NCBI RefSeq assembly: GCF_004342175.1
Contig: NZ_SMAO01000004.1
Coordinates: 124,001-188,000 of the forward strand
Length of the DNA: 64,000 nucleotides
Direction: 5' to 3'
From: Thiobaca trueperi
Lineage (GTDB): Bacteria > Pseudomonadota > Gammaproteobacteria > Chromatiales > Chromatiaceae
Shown here: one piece after another, positions 39,802 to 49,150 of the stretch
How positions within the stretch are numbered: the stretch's first letter is position 1
Layout: each line of letters starts with the position of its first letter
Position numbers and translations under genes: made by a program
Notes under the pieces: generated by a model
What the model saw: the letters and a program-made list of their open reading frames with translations, nothing else
The model's database searches: none
What the model was told of the DNA's origin: nothing

Positions 39802-39938
39802 CGACATGAGCCCTGGCTGTCGGGTGTGAAGCCTGACATCAGGCTCAAGTCTGTTTTGGCGCCGGGACGCTGAAAGCTGGAGGCCGGGAGCGGGAACCCG
39901 TATCATCCGCCCCCGATCCGCAGTCATTCGGCCCTACG

Positions 39939-40844
39939 ATGAGAATCGCCATCCTTTCGCGCAATCCGTCGCTTTTTTCCACTCGCCGCCTGGTGGAGGC
40001 CGCGCGCGCGCGCGGACATGAGACCAAGGTCATCGATGTCCTGCGCTGTTATATGAACATCACCTCCCACGCGCCTTCGATGCATTATCGGGGCGAGGAG
40101 CTCAATGATTTCGATGCGGTGATTCCGCGTATCGGCGCCTCAGTGACCTTCTATGGCACGGCGGTGCTGCGTCAGTTCGAGATGCTGGGGGTCTATCCGC
40201 TGAATGAGTCGGTCGCCATCACGCGCGCCCGTGACAAGCTCCGCTCGCTGCAACTCCTCTCACGCAAAGGAATCGGACTGCCGATCACCGGCTTCGCCCA
40301 TGCGCCGGACGATGTGGAAGACCTGATCAAGATGGTTGGCGGTGCGCCACTGGTCATCAAGCTGCTGGAAGGCACGCAGGGCATCGGCGTGGTGCTGGCG
40401 GAGACACAGAAGGCCGCCGAGAGCGTGATCGAGGCCTTCATGGGACTCAAGGTCAACATTCTGGTGCAGGAATACATCAGGGAGGCCAACGGCGCGGATA
40501 TCCGCTGTTTCGTCATCGGCGACAGAGTGGTCGCGAGCATGAAGCGTCAGGCCAAAGAGGGAGAGTTCCGCTCCAATCTGCATCGTGGCGGCACCGCCAC
40601 ACTGATCCGCATCACCCCGGAAGAACGGTCCACCGCGACGCGCGCGGCCAGAATCATGGGGCTCAATGTGGCCGGCGTGGACATCCTGCGCTCCAATCAC
40701 GGGCCGGTGGTGATGGAGGTCAATTCGTCACCGGGACTGGAAGGAATCGAACGGGCGACTGGAAAAGACGTGGCCGCCCTCATGATCGAATTCATTGAGA
40801 AGAATGCCGTGCTTGGCAAGACGCGCACACGGGGTCAGGGATAG
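39939..40844 (+). CDS. rimK: ATP-grasp glutamate ligase RimK
   Basis: RimK adds glutamate residues to the C-terminus of ribosomal protein S6. The 301 residues show the ATP-grasp fold with [25 protein letters not shown]-x3[12 protein letters not shown], [11 protein letters not shown], and the metal site [14 protein letters not shown]. The N-terminal [22 protein letters not shown] is typical of RimK. It stands alone, without the retroviral-protease-like or inner-membrane partners seen in some genomes. Confidence 0.93.
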   Translation: MRIAILSRNPSLFSTRRLVEAARARGHETKVIDVLRCYMNITSHAPSMHYRGEELNDFDAVIPRIGASVTFYGTAVLRQFEMLGVYPLNESVAITRARDKLRSLQLLSRKGIGLPITGFAHAPDDVEDLIKMVGGAPLVIKLLEGTQGIGVVLAETQKAAESVIEAFMGLKVNILVQEYIREANGADIRCFVIGDRVVASMKRQAKEGEFRSNLHRGGTATLIRITPEERSTATRAARIMGLNVAGVDILRSNHGPVVMEVNSSPGLEGIERATGKDVAALMIEFIEKNAVLGKTRTRGQG

Positions 40845-40972
40845 CCGTTCATGCCGGACCCGACTGACGCGGAAAGCCGGCGCTTTCTCTCGCTTCCCGT
40901 CTTGAGCATCATCCGACTGAGGTGTTCCGGCGGGATCGGGCCTCATCCTTGCCTTTGTCTCTGGAGTCCACC

Positions 40973-41404
40973 ATGTCCACCGGTTTCGTCCTCGTTCTCC
41001 TGAGGGAGATTCGCGAAAGCATTCTAAAACTGCGACAGGAGTTCAATGAACGCCAGGATCAGACCAACGCGCATCAGGCTCAGGTCGATGAACGCCTGAG
41101 CCGGCTTGATGAGCATCTGCATCGAACCGCTGGCGAGCAGAGACGGGTGGCAGGCGAAGAGGGGAGCGATGCCGGATCCAGTCCAGCCGACGACCGTCTC
41201 GCGCGACTCGATGAACGACTCGATCAGACCCTTGTGAGTCTCGGGCGCGTTGAGAGCGATCTTCACGAACTGCGGAAATACATACGCCAGATCGCGCTGA
41301 ATCAGGCCAAGCATGAACACCTGCACACGCAGGGCGTTGAAGCAGTCGATCAGGATGTGCGCGCGCTCAAGGAGGAGCTCCGCCGACTCAAGCAAGGGCT
41401 TTAG
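40973..41404 (+). CDS. Hypothetical coiled-coil protein
   Basis: The 143-residue product is highly charged and helical, with heptad-like repeats (DERLSRLDEHLHR, DDRLARLDERLDQT). Its repeated LxRLDExL phrase suggests a long coiled coil. There is no signal peptide or membrane helix. GGAG lies 7 bp before ATG 40973. No family was recognised; neighbours rimK and the lipoprotein gene give no clear hint. Confidence 0.65.
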   Translation: MSTGFVLVLLREIRESILKLRQEFNERQDQTNAHQAQVDERLSRLDEHLHRTAGEQRRVAGEEGSDAGSSPADDRLARLDERLDQTLVSLGRVESDLHELRKYIRQIALNQAKHEHLHTQGVEAVDQDVRALKEELRRLKQGL

Positions 41405-41520
41405 CCGGCCCCGTCGGTCAGGTATTTGCGTCGATACCTGGACGTGCAGGCTTAAAAGGCACTCGGGTTAGGATCCGCGATCCGCTATCATGCGCCTTTC
41501 CCGTTCGAGACCGCGAAACC

Positions 41521-42906
41521 TTGAAGCTGCTGCGTCGCCTATCCCTCACACTCAATGTTTCGCCCTCCCTGCGTGCGCGTTCGAGCGTCCTCAGCAAGAC
41601 GGCGCGACGCTGGCTGTGGCTCTTTCTTCTGTTCTGTCTGGTCGGATGCAGTGGCGTACAGCCGCTTGCCGAAGGACGAGCGGCGGTTGACGACCGGCAC
41701 CAGCGTCCGCCGACCGCCGCCTGGCAATCCGGCGAAGGGTCTGCTGACGGCAGGCTGTCCGGCAATGGCAAGGCCTTGTCCGAAGGTACCGAACCGGCCA
41801 CCGTGCTCTATTCTCAGAATCCGCTGCCATTGCGACGCGAGGTCGCAACCGCCTGCGCCAGATCGCGCGCGGCCAATGATCGCCGCTTTTTAAGATCGCT
41901 GGTGGCCGATCTCTATTTCTCCGGGGTCGATCCGGCGGTGGCAACCGAGGCGCTGCTGCTGGGCGAGTGCGGAACCCTTCCTGAGATCCTGACTGAAATG
42001 GTTGCGCAGGGTGGCCCGGCGAGTGGCGACGCCGTCAGCGCCCGTGCCCGCGCCGTGGCCGGTCCTGGCTCCGCACGCCGGATCGATGCAGCGGTAACGG
42101 CGGGTCTGGCCCGCTATGCCAGCAAGCCGGATGCGGAGACTGTCCCGGTGTCGGATCCACCACCGGCTTACGGGATGCTCTATTTCCCATCGGTGGGCGA
42201 GGGGGCGCGAATCGATACCTCAATGGCCCTGAACCAGCTCTATGAAAATGGCATTCCCGGCTATGGGATCTATACCTTCGTGCTCCCTGGTCGTGGACTG
42301 CCCCCAGCGTCGGGTGCCTCCGCCGCGCGCCTGCGCGAACTTCTGCGGATCATCGAGACCTATGTTGCCACCACCGAGAACGAAGGCGATGGCCCGAGTG
42401 CCGAGGCCCATGCCTTTCTGATCCCGGTCAACGCCGCGAAACTGGACGAGCCTCTGATCGACCAGATCGCCGTCGATCTGTCGCGGCATATGCACCGTCA
42501 GTTCAGCCAGAGCCTGCGTCTGGAAGGTCAGGCCAGACTGGCGGCGCATCTGGAAAAAGGTGACGGCCCCTTTCTGATCACGACCCTGGAGCCGCGTCTC
42601 CTGTCGAGCGATCCGTCCGCATTCCGGCTGGTGGCGGATCTGTCCCGGCTCGGCCCCGAACACCTGTATGGCATCGTCGATGCCTATGATCGTCCGATTC
42701 CGTCTGGCGCGAGCGGTCGCCCCGAGAGTCTCAGGCTCATCCGCGAGCGTCTGCTGAATTTGCCCCTGCTGCCTGCTGACGCGCTTGATAACAGGGGCGA
42801 ACAGCCAAACTGGCTCTTCAGCCTCGGGCAGATCGGCGACAGATCAACCGTGCGGCGTCAGCGCGTCACTGAGCTGGCGCGGCAGATCGAGCAAACGAAC
42901 ATCTGA
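41521..42906 (+). CDS. Hypothetical lipoprotein
   Basis: The 461-residue product starts with TTG and carries a long basic N-terminal segment, a hydrophobic helix (about 30-41) and lipobox CLVGC with Cys43, so it should be membrane-anchored by lipid. A disordered Gly/Pro/Ser-rich part (about 50-95) is followed by a folded region (about 100-455) with mixed helix pattern and several Tyr/Gly motifs (PAYGMLYFPSVGEG, NGIPGYGIYTFVLPG). The family was not recognised. It is followed 20 bp later by a membrane protein gene, so a shared envelope role is possible. Confidence 0.7.
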   Translation: MKLLRRLSLTLNVSPSLRARSSVLSKTARRWLWLFLLFCLVGCSGVQPLAEGRAAVDDRHQRPPTAAWQSGEGSADGRLSGNGKALSEGTEPATVLYSQNPLPLRREVATACARSRAANDRRFLRSLVADLYFSGVDPAVATEALLLGECGTLPEILTEMVAQGGPASGDAVSARARAVAGPGSARRIDAAVTAGLARYASKPDAETVPVSDPPPAYGMLYFPSVGEGARIDTSMALNQLYENGIPGYGIYTFVLPGRGLPPASGASAARLRELLRIIETYVATTENEGDGPSAEAHAFLIPVNAAKLDEPLIDQIAVDLSRHMHRQFSQSLRLEGQARLAAHLEKGDGPFLITTLEPRLLSSDPSAFRLVADLSRLGPEHLYGIVDAYDRPIPSGASGRPESLRLIRERLLNLPLLPADALDNRGEQPNWLFSLGQIGDRSTVRRQRVTELARQIEQTNI

Positions 42907-42926
42907 CAGAGCAATCCAATTCAGCC

Positions 42927-43544
42927 ATGAACATCATTCCCTTTGGTCTCGGCAGTCTCATCCGTTTGTTGATCGGCATCTTTCTCCTCCAGGGCGTGAC
43001 CGTGCTCCTGGTCTATACCGCGATTCAGACCGACTGGCTGACCACCTGGCCGCTGTTTGCGCTGCTTGGCGGCGCCATCGGCTTTCTGGTCGCGCTCTGG
43101 TTCAACACCATCGTCAGCGCCGACCGGCATCGCGCCGTCTCCCGGCTCAGCGAGCGTTATTCCAAGGAGCGCGAAAAGATCCGGGTCAAGGCCGAGCAGC
43201 AGCGGGCCAAGGACGGGCGTTCCAACGAACGGCTCGCGGCCAAGGCGCGCAGCCGCTCCTCGGCGGGCGTGAGCCTCAAGACCGGGGTGGTCGTCGGCGG
43301 CACGGTCGGGCTGGGTGTCGCCATGATGGTGGCCCAGTTCATGACCCTGGGGCTGGTCACGCTGACCGCTGCTGGTGGCGCGGCGCTGGGCTATACGGTG
43401 CGGATGCGTCAGGAAAAACTGATCGCCGCCAAACGTCTGGCCGCCGAGGAGCGAGAATATCGGGCGCTTGAAGTCGAGCAGCCGGCGCGCATCCTGCCAC
43501 GTCGCAGGCCCAAAGAGATTGCTCAGGATGACAGCGTTTCTTAG
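42927..43544 (+). CDS. Hypothetical membrane protein with coiled-coil segment
   Basis: The 205 residues show two N-terminal membrane helices (about 10-30 and 40-62), a basic coiled-coil cytoplasmic stretch (about 65-108; RLSERYSKEREKIRVKAEQQRAK), and a second glycine-rich hydrophobic pair (about 115-150). A basic tail ends the protein. No family recognised. It follows the lipoprotein gene closely and is followed by repeat R7. Confidence 0.65.
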   Translation: MNIIPFGLGSLIRLLIGIFLLQGVTVLLVYTAIQTDWLTTWPLFALLGGAIGFLVALWFNTIVSADRHRAVSRLSERYSKEREKIRVKAEQQRAKDGRSNERLAAKARSRSSAGVSLKTGVVVGGTVGLGVAMMVAQFMTLGLVTLTAAGGAALGYTVRMRQEKLIAAKRLAAEEREYRALEVEQPARILPRRRPKEIAQDDSVS

Positions 43545-43597
43545 CAGTCGTCCGTCGTCAAATCAGGTTCGCGCCCTGACGAATGTAAAATTTTTAG

Positions 43598-43639
43598 ACA
43601 GGATTGACACGATTTACAATGATTTAAAAAATCCTGTTA
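43598..43639. repeat. Family 2 repeat (GACAGGATT/AATCCTGTT units), broken by R7
   Basis: GACAGGATTGACACGATT is followed by AAAAAATCCTGTTAA at 43627-43640, where repeat R7 begins. The sequence resumes after R7 as TTAATCCTGTCA at about 43828-43839, so R7 appears to split a single family 2 unit. Confidence 0.6.
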
Positions 43640-43831
43640 AACCGCGTCCAGCGCGATATGCGTAATTTTCATTTTGTGTTTAGCTTTGGAGATGTCATCG
43701 ACCTCAGTGGAGGCGCGGTTTAAAATTTTATATTTTTTAATATCTTAAACCGCGCCAGCTCTAACGGTCGTCGATGCTGCTAAGGCCGCCCCAATCCCCA
43801 AACATCACATACCGCACCGGGCGCGGTTTAA
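43637..43831 (+). repeat. Family 1 composite palindromic repeat, copy R7
   Basis: A spans about 43637-43724 and B about 43745-43831, with the AT-rich spacer ATTTTATATTTTTTAATATC also found in R6. Flanks are AATCCTG before and ATCCTGTC after, with TTAA at both junctions. Deleting the element and one TTAA gives AATCCTGTTAATCCTGTC, the family 2 consensus. The gap 43545-43897 is fully described by this and the family 2 pieces. Confidence 0.88.
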
Positions 43832-43897
43832 TCCTGTCAAAAATATTCTTCAGCCATGCACCAGCAACTGCCAACTGCCCAATTAAGCCCAAATCCA

Positions 43898-44314
43898 ATG
43901 ATGTCTCCCACTGAACTCCATGATTTTTTCCGCAACGACCGTTTTGCCGAGCATGTCGGGATCGAACTGCTGGAGGCCGCCCCCGGTCGTGCCCGCGCCC
44001 GGCTGGTGATCGATGACCGGCATCTGAACGCGGTTGGTGTCGCGCACGGCGCGGCGATCTTCAGTCTGGCCGATCTGGTCTTTGCCGTGGCGTCCAACTC
44101 GCATGGCACCGTGGCGCTCGGGGTGAATGTCTCGGTCTCCTTCATGAAGGCGGCGCGACGCGGCGCCCTGACTGCCGAGGCGGAAGAGGTCTCCATCAAT
44201 CCGAAACTCGCCACCTATCTGATCCGCGTCCTCGACGAAGACGAGACCCTGATTGCGCTGATGCAAGGGACCGTCTACCGCAAGCGGGATGCGCTCAGGG
44301 AGCATTTGCCTTGA
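43898..44314 (+). CDS. Hotdog-fold thioesterase (PaaI family)
   Basis: From ATG 43898 the product is about 138 residues. It has the hotdog signature LNAVGVAHGAAIFSLADLVFAVASN, with the HG-x-A-IFSLAD helix that carries the active Asp, and LGVNVSVSFMKAA. PaaI-type enzymes hydrolyse aromatic or other acyl-CoA thioesters. The open frame extends to an ATG at 43856, but neither start has a strong ribosome site. No degradation cluster surrounds it, so the substrate is not inferable. Confidence 0.85.
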   Translation: MMSPTELHDFFRNDRFAEHVGIELLEAAPGRARARLVIDDRHLNAVGVAHGAAIFSLADLVFAVASNSHGTVALGVNVSVSFMKAARRGALTAEAEEVSINPKLATYLIRVLDEDETLIALMQGTVYRKRDALREHLP

Positions 44315-44325
44315 ATCAGGCGGTT

Positions 44326-44364
44326 TGAACCGCAAAGGCACAAAGGACGCAAAGAAAAGGTTCA
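44326..44364. repeat. GCAAAGG-type short dispersed repeat
   Basis: TGAACC (44326-44331) and GGTTCA (44359-44364) are inverted ends of a short unit with CGCAAAGGCACAAAGGACGC inside. Similar CAAAG-rich intergenic repeats occur in many bacterial genomes. It sits just before the CinA-like gene. Confidence 0.5.
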
Positions 44365-44383
44365 TCTGCTCTTTTGGAGATCC

Positions 44384-45157
44384 ATGATGCGTGACGACCC
44401 TGAATGCTCCCCTGTCAGCTTTGGTCTGATCGTCATTGGCGACGAGGTGCTCAATGGCGGGCGGACCGATCTCCATCTGACGACATTCAAGCGCCTGATC
44501 GGCGAGCGCGGTCATGATCTGGCCTGGCACTGGATGCTCCCGGACGACCCGGACGTGCTGACCGCGCATCTGCGTTTTTCGATGGGACGACCGGAGCCGG
44601 TCTTTGTCTGTGGCGGCATCGGTGCCACGCCGGATGATCACACCCGCGCCTGCGCGGCAGCGGCGGCGCATGTGGCGCTGGTCCGTCATCCTGAAGCCGC
44701 GCAACTGATCGCGGATCGATTTGGCGCCGAGGCCTATCCCCATCGCATCCTGATGGCCGACCTGCCGGAGGGGGCCGATCTGATTCCCAACCCGGTCAAC
44801 CGGGTGCCGGGGTTTGCGCTGGCGCGACACTGCTTTCTGCCCGGTTTTCCCAAGATGGCCTGGCCGATGGCCGAATGGGTGCTGGAACAGCGGTTCGGTC
44901 ATGGCGAACGTCTGCATGAGGCCGCCGTCGAGGTGCGCGGCGTCTCGGAGAGCCAACTGATTCTGCCGATGCGGCGTCTGGGCGGGGATTTCCCCGCGCT
45001 CAAGCTGTTCAGTCTGCCGCACATGGACGAGGATCCGCATATCCTGCTCGGCTTCCGTGGCCGGGGCGATCTGACCGAGGCGATGGACGCCCTGTGCCGC
45101 GAACTCGACCGCGAGGGGATTGGCTATACGCCGCCTGCCCTGGAGCGGCCCCGATGA
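44384..45157 (+). CDS. Molybdopterin-binding domain protein (CinA N-terminal-like)
   Basis: The 257-residue protein has the MoaB/Mog fold of CinA N-terminal domains: GLIVIGDEVLNGGRTDLH near residue 14, VFVCGGIGATPDDHTR near 73, and NPVNRVPGFAL with FLPGFPKMAW further on. The C-terminal nicotinamide-nucleotide amidase domain of full CinA is absent. Functions of such stand-alone domains are uncertain. GGAG precedes ATG 44384. It overlaps the next unknown gene by 4 bp, indicating coupled expression. Confidence 0.82.
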   Translation: MMRDDPECSPVSFGLIVIGDEVLNGGRTDLHLTTFKRLIGERGHDLAWHWMLPDDPDVLTAHLRFSMGRPEPVFVCGGIGATPDDHTRACAAAAAHVALVRHPEAAQLIADRFGAEAYPHRILMADLPEGADLIPNPVNRVPGFALARHCFLPGFPKMAWPMAEWVLEQRFGHGERLHEAAVEVRGVSESQLILPMRRLGGDFPALKLFSLPHMDEDPHILLGFRGRGDLTEAMDALCRELDREGIGYTPPALERPR

Positions 45158-46161
45158 AACTCTTCCAATCCATCTTCGGCGGTGGCGAATCGCGCGGTCG
45201 CTATCCTGAGTCACTCATCGAGCTGGCCATCGAGCGCGCCGTCGATGGTACGGACTCGCGGCTGCGTCTGCTGCCTGGCTATCGCAAACGGCTGCGCGAG
45301 CCGGTGATTGCCGCCATTGATCATGTGGTCGCGCTGGTGGACGCCATTCAGGAGCCGCTACCGGCAGGTGCGCGCGATCACAGTGTCGAGCCGCGTCTGG
45401 GGGCGGTCTTTGCTTCCGCCGGGGACATGCTGGCGATGTTTGGACGCGACGAGGCGCTATCGACCTTTCGGTCAAGTCCGGAGGGACGGGGTGCCGAGCG
45501 CGTGACTGCCCTGCTGCTGACCGAGCGGCGTGAGCGCACCATTTTCGGCATGGATCTGGTCGGCGATCAGGTGCGGCAGGATGTGCAGCAGGTAGCGGTC
45601 AGTTTCACCGCGCACCGGTTGCTGGATCCGACCACCAGCGAGGCGGAGACCCGTCGTCTGTTGAAGCGCCGCGCCTTCGACCATCTGCTGACCCTGGCGC
45701 TGACCCGGATCGCCGAGGTGCGCGAGGAGCGAGCCGATCTGACCCGTCAGCGCGATCTGCTGCGGCGCAAGCTGAACGCGCTCGAACATGGCGGCTGGAG
45801 CTTTGCGGCAGCGGATGCGGATCACCCGGATGCAGCGGCATTGGAAGCCGAACTCGACCGCATCATGGAGCAATTGAACGAACTGGGCGTTGATCAGGGC
45901 GTGCTCGATGCACATCTCGACATCGTCGTCGAGTTGCTCGACGATGCCCCGCGCCAAATCTGGGCCGAGCCCATCACACTCGTTCTCGACGCCATGAACA
46001 TCCAGCGCGATGCGCGTGATCCAGCCGCGCGTTGCATCGATCTCTGGGAACTGCGGAATGCCCTGGGTCGGCGGGCCGTCATGCTGCCACTGACCATCGT
46101 GCCCGGCGATCTGCCCGAGCGCGAGGATCTGGTGACGGCGGCGCTGCGTTATCTGCAATGA
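45154..46161 (+). CDS. Hypothetical protein
   Basis: The 335-residue soluble protein starts with ATG overlapping the CinA-like gene stop (ATGA). It is largely helical and charged, with a long coiled-coil-like region around residues 195-235 (RRKLNALEHGG before a short acidic loop). The motif TIFGMDLVGDQVRQDVQQVAVSFTAHRL near 128-155 and the end DLWELRNALGRRAVMLPLTIVPGDLPEREDLVTAALRYL look well ordered. No family was recognised. It may work with the CinA-like neighbour. Confidence 0.75.
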   Translation: MKLFQSIFGGGESRGRYPESLIELAIERAVDGTDSRLRLLPGYRKRLREPVIAAIDHVVALVDAIQEPLPAGARDHSVEPRLGAVFASAGDMLAMFGRDEALSTFRSSPEGRGAERVTALLLTERRERTIFGMDLVGDQVRQDVQQVAVSFTAHRLLDPTTSEAETRRLLKRRAFDHLLTLALTRIAEVREERADLTRQRDLLRRKLNALEHGGWSFAAADADHPDAAALEAELDRIMEQLNELGVDQGVLDAHLDIVVELLDDAPRQIWAEPITLVLDAMNIQRDARDPAARCIDLWELRNALGRRAVMLPLTIVPGDLPEREDLVTAALRYLQ

Positions 46162-46205
46162 TCGCCCCGATCCGGCCCGGTCGGTGCTCCGTCGATGTGC
46201 ATTTT

Positions 46206-46219
46206 TTGACAGGATTAAC
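46206..46219. repeat. Family 2 repeat fragment
   Basis: TTGACAGGATTAAC is one unit of the family 2 repeat, located before the DUF3141 gene. It is about 25 bp upstream of the start codon. Confidence 0.45.
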
Positions 46220-46243
46220 TCTTAAATTGGAGCGAACGCCGCG

Positions 46244-48445
46244 ATGCCTAAAGCCTCCACGACTCAACCGAACGGCTCGCCCGGCAAATCAACCCCGCCG
46301 AATCCGGATCCGATGGCGCTGCTGCAAGCCTGGGGACCGCTGGGCGACTATCTGCTGGACGCCACCCAGCGAACCATCCTCTTCTGGGATGTGTTGCGCC
46401 GACGCAGCGAACAGGACGCGGAACAGAAGGCCAGGGCGGTGCCGCATGTGCTCAGTTTCGATGCCGAGCTGGTGCGCGATGGACGCACCTTCGAGCGTCC
46501 GGTCAATTATCTCCTGGTGCGGATCAAGCCACCGCCGGGGGTGACGATCGACCAGCACAAACGCCCCTTCGTCGTGATCGATCCGCGCGCCGGTCACGGA
46601 CCTGGGATCGGGGGCTTCAAGGCCGACAGCGAGCTGGGCGTGGCGATGCGCGCCGGTCATCCCGCCTATTTCGTCGGCTTCACCCCCGATCCCATGCCGG
46701 GCCAGACCATCGAAGACATCATGCATGCCGAGGCGCGTTTTCTGGAGGAGGTCATCGCGCTGCATCCGCAGGCCGAAGGCAGGCCCTGTGTCATCGGCAA
46801 CTGTCAGGCCGGCTGGGCGGTGATGATGCTCGCCGCGACCCGCCCCGAACTCTGCGGGCCAATCATCGTCCCCGGTTCGCCGCTGTCCTATTGGGCCGGG
46901 GTCGAAGGAGAGAACCCGATGCGCTACACCGGGGGGCTGGCCGGCGGAAGCTGGATGACGGCGCTGATGGGCGATCTGGGCGGCGGCCGCTTTGACGGCG
47001 GTCATCTGGTCAGGAATTTCGAGAACCTCAATCCGGCCAATACCTTCTGGACCAAACACTACAATCTCTGGGCCAGGGTGGACAGTGAGGCACCGCGCTT
47101 TCTGGAATTCGAGAAGTGGTGGGGCGGGCACGTCAATCTCAATGCCGAAGAGATCCAGTGGATCGTCGATCAGCTCTTCGTCGGCAACCGGCTGGCGACC
47201 GCCGAGATCGTCACCGACGACGGGGTGCGGATCGATCTGCGCAATATCCGCTCCCCGATCCTCTGTTTCTGCTCCAGGGGCGACAACATCACCCCGCCAC
47301 AACAGGCGCTGGGCTGGATCGTCGATCTCTATGAGACCGACCATGATCTGCTGGCAGCCGGTCAGACCATCGTCTACGCCATCCATGACAGCGTCGGTCA
47401 TCTCGGGATCTTCGTCTCGGGCGGCGTCGCCCGCAAGGAACATGAGGAGTTCGCCACTAACATCGATCTGCTCGATGTGCTGCCGCCCGGTCTCTATGAA
47501 GCGGTGCTGACCCCCAGGACGGCGGATGCGGTCAACCCCGAGCTGATCGTCGGCGACTGGATCGTGCGCTTCGAGCCGCGCACACTGGATGACGTGCGGA
47601 CCATCGTCCGGCCCGATCCCGAGAATGAGCGCCGTTTTGCCGCCGTGCGGCGCGTGTCCGAGATCAATCTCGGGCTCTATCGGACTCTGTTCCAGCCCTT
47701 CGTCCAGGCGCTGGCCCGCAATCCCTGGCTGGCCCTGCTCAAACCCGCCAGTCTGTCCGACGAGCTCTTTTCGGCGCGCAATCCGCTGATGCAGCCGCTG
47801 GCCGAACTGGCCGGGCAGGTGCGCCAGGAGCGTCGCCCTGCCGCGTCCGACAATCCATTTTTGCAGTGGCAGGCGCTGGTCTCGGAGTCGGTGATCGCCG
47901 CGCTCGACGGCTTTCGTGATCTGCGCGATCGGAGCCTGGAGGAGGTCTTTCTCGCCATCTATGGCTCGCCGGTGTTGCAGGCGCTGGTCGGCATCCGCGC
48001 CACCGACGAGCCGCCACGACGCCGTCCGGGGCTGGAACCGGAGCGGCTCAACTTCATCCAGCAGCGGATCGACGAGATCAAGTTGCGGCTGGCCGAGGGC
48101 GGGGTGCGCGAGGCGGCGATCCGCAGTCTGGTCTATATCGGCATGGGTGGGCCGGGGGTGGACGAACGCGCCTTCAACGTCCTGCGCCAGATGCGCGTCG
48201 AGCAGGACGCCATGACGCTGGACGAATTCAAGCGTGCGCTGCGCGAGCAGTTTTTTGCCCTGCTGCTCGACGAAAAGGCCGCGCTTGACGCCATCCCGGA
48301 CATGCTGATGTCCGATCCGGCGATCCGTGCGGATACGCTGGCGCGGATCCGGCGCGTCGTCTCCGCCATCGGCCTGCCCACTGGCGAGCGCGCCGAGCGA
48401 CTGGCGCGGATCGTGGCCCTCTTCGATTCCTGTCCTGCGGGTTGA
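46244..48445 (+). CDS. DUF3141 family alpha/beta hydrolase, PHA-synthase-like
   Basis: This 733-residue protein has a central alpha/beta-hydrolase domain with a nucleophile elbow GNCQAG (Cys187), an acid in CSRGDNITPP (Asp348) and His387 in SVGHLG. A Cys nucleophile in this context and the general layout recall polyhydroxyalkanoate synthases (PhaC). The C-terminal 280 residues are helical. No signal peptide is seen. It heads a run of closely spaced genes including a PPK2-type polyphosphate kinase. Whether it makes or degrades PHA, or acts on another ester, cannot be told from sequence. Confidence 0.85.
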   Translation: MPKASTTQPNGSPGKSTPPNPDPMALLQAWGPLGDYLLDATQRTILFWDVLRRRSEQDAEQKARAVPHVLSFDAELVRDGRTFERPVNYLLVRIKPPPGVTIDQHKRPFVVIDPRAGHGPGIGGFKADSELGVAMRAGHPAYFVGFTPDPMPGQTIEDIMHAEARFLEEVIALHPQAEGRPCVIGNCQAGWAVMMLAATRPELCGPIIVPGSPLSYWAGVEGENPMRYTGGLAGGSWMTALMGDLGGGRFDGGHLVRNFENLNPANTFWTKHYNLWARVDSEAPRFLEFEKWWGGHVNLNAEEIQWIVDQLFVGNRLATAEIVTDDGVRIDLRNIRSPILCFCSRGDNITPPQQALGWIVDLYETDHDLLAAGQTIVYAIHDSVGHLGIFVSGGVARKEHEEFATNIDLLDVLPPGLYEAVLTPRTADAVNPELIVGDWIVRFEPRTLDDVRTIVRPDPENERRFAAVRRVSEINLGLYRTLFQPFVQALARNPWLALLKPASLSDELFSARNPLMQPLAELAGQVRQERRPAASDNPFLQWQALVSESVIAALDGFRDLRDRSLEEVFLAIYGSPVLQALVGIRATDEPPRRRPGLEPERLNFIQQRIDEIKLRLAEGGVREAAIRSLVYIGMGGPGVDERAFNVLRQMRVEQDAMTLDEFKRALREQFFALLLDEKAALDAIPDMLMSDPAIRADTLARIRRVVSAIGLPTGERAERLARIVALFDSCPAG

Positions 48446-48448
48446 GCC

Positions 48449-49150
48449 ATGTCCAGGGCAGCGCCAATGCCGGACACAACCGCCGGGCGGCTGCGCGCAC
48501 CCCGCGCCGCCGCCATCGCGGGCATCCTTTTTTCGCTCCTGCTGACCGCGAGCATCGTCCTGCTGCGTCTGGCGGTTCCTGCCGATCCGCTGGAGGCGGG
48601 CATCTGGCTCACAACCCGCGCCAGCACGGTGGCGGTGGCGCTCAATCTGATCCCCTTCGCCGGCATCGCCTTTCTCTGGTTCATCGGGGTGCTGCGCGAT
48701 CGGCTGGGCGAGCGCGAGGATCGTTTCTTCGCCACCGTTTTTCTTGGCAGCGGACTGCTCTTCCTCGCCATGCTCTTTTTCTCGGCGGCGGTGGTGGGCG
48801 GTCTCATCATCGCCTATACCGCCGATCAGGCGCGGTTGCTCGGCTCGCCGACCTTCGCCCTCGGGCGCGCCATGACCTATGAGATCATGAACGTCTATGC
48901 CGTCAAGATGGCGGGCGTCTTCATGATCGTGACCTCGACGCTCGCCCTGCGAACCGGTTTCCTTGCCCGCTGGATCGCCTTCGTCGGCTTCGTTCTGGCC
49001 CTGTCGCTTTTGTTCAGCGGACGCTATGTCGAATGGATCCTGATGGTCTTTCCCGTCTGGGTGCTGTTGATCAGTCTCTATATCCTGATCGATCATGCTC
49101 GTCCCAAGACCGCCAAACGCGGCACCCAGCCCTCGGAGGATCGGACATGA
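48449..49150 (+). CDS. Hypothetical integral membrane protein
   Basis: The 233 residues contain about five or six membrane helices (for example AIAGILFSLLLTASIVLL, VALNLIPFAGIAFLWFIGVL, LSLLFSGRYVEWILMVFPVW) with short basic loops. It starts 3 bp after the DUF3141 stop and overlaps the PPK2 gene by 4 bp, so expression of all three is tightly linked. No family recognised. Confidence 0.8.
   Translation: MSRAAPMPDTTAGRLRAPRAAAIAGILFSLLLTASIVLLRLAVPADPLEAGIWLTTRASTVAVALNLIPFAGIAFLWFIGVLRDRLGEREDRFFATVFLGSGLLFLAMLFFSAAVVGGLIIAYTADQARLLGSPTFALGRAMTYEIMNVYAVKMAGVFMIVTSTLALRTGFLARWIAFVGFVLALSLLFSGRYVEWILMVFPVWVLLISLYILIDHARPKTAKRGTQPSEDRT

Noticed and set aside
43468-43665. A 65-codon frame ending in KPRPARYA
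   Set aside because: It overlaps the membrane protein gene in another frame and terminates inside repeat R7. The ending is that of the repeat, not of a real gene.
46289-49096. A 935-codon minus-strand open frame
   Set aside because: It is antisense to the DUF3141 and membrane protein genes, is full of Asp/His/Arg, and has no recognisable domain. GC-rich coding DNA often yields such long antisense frames.
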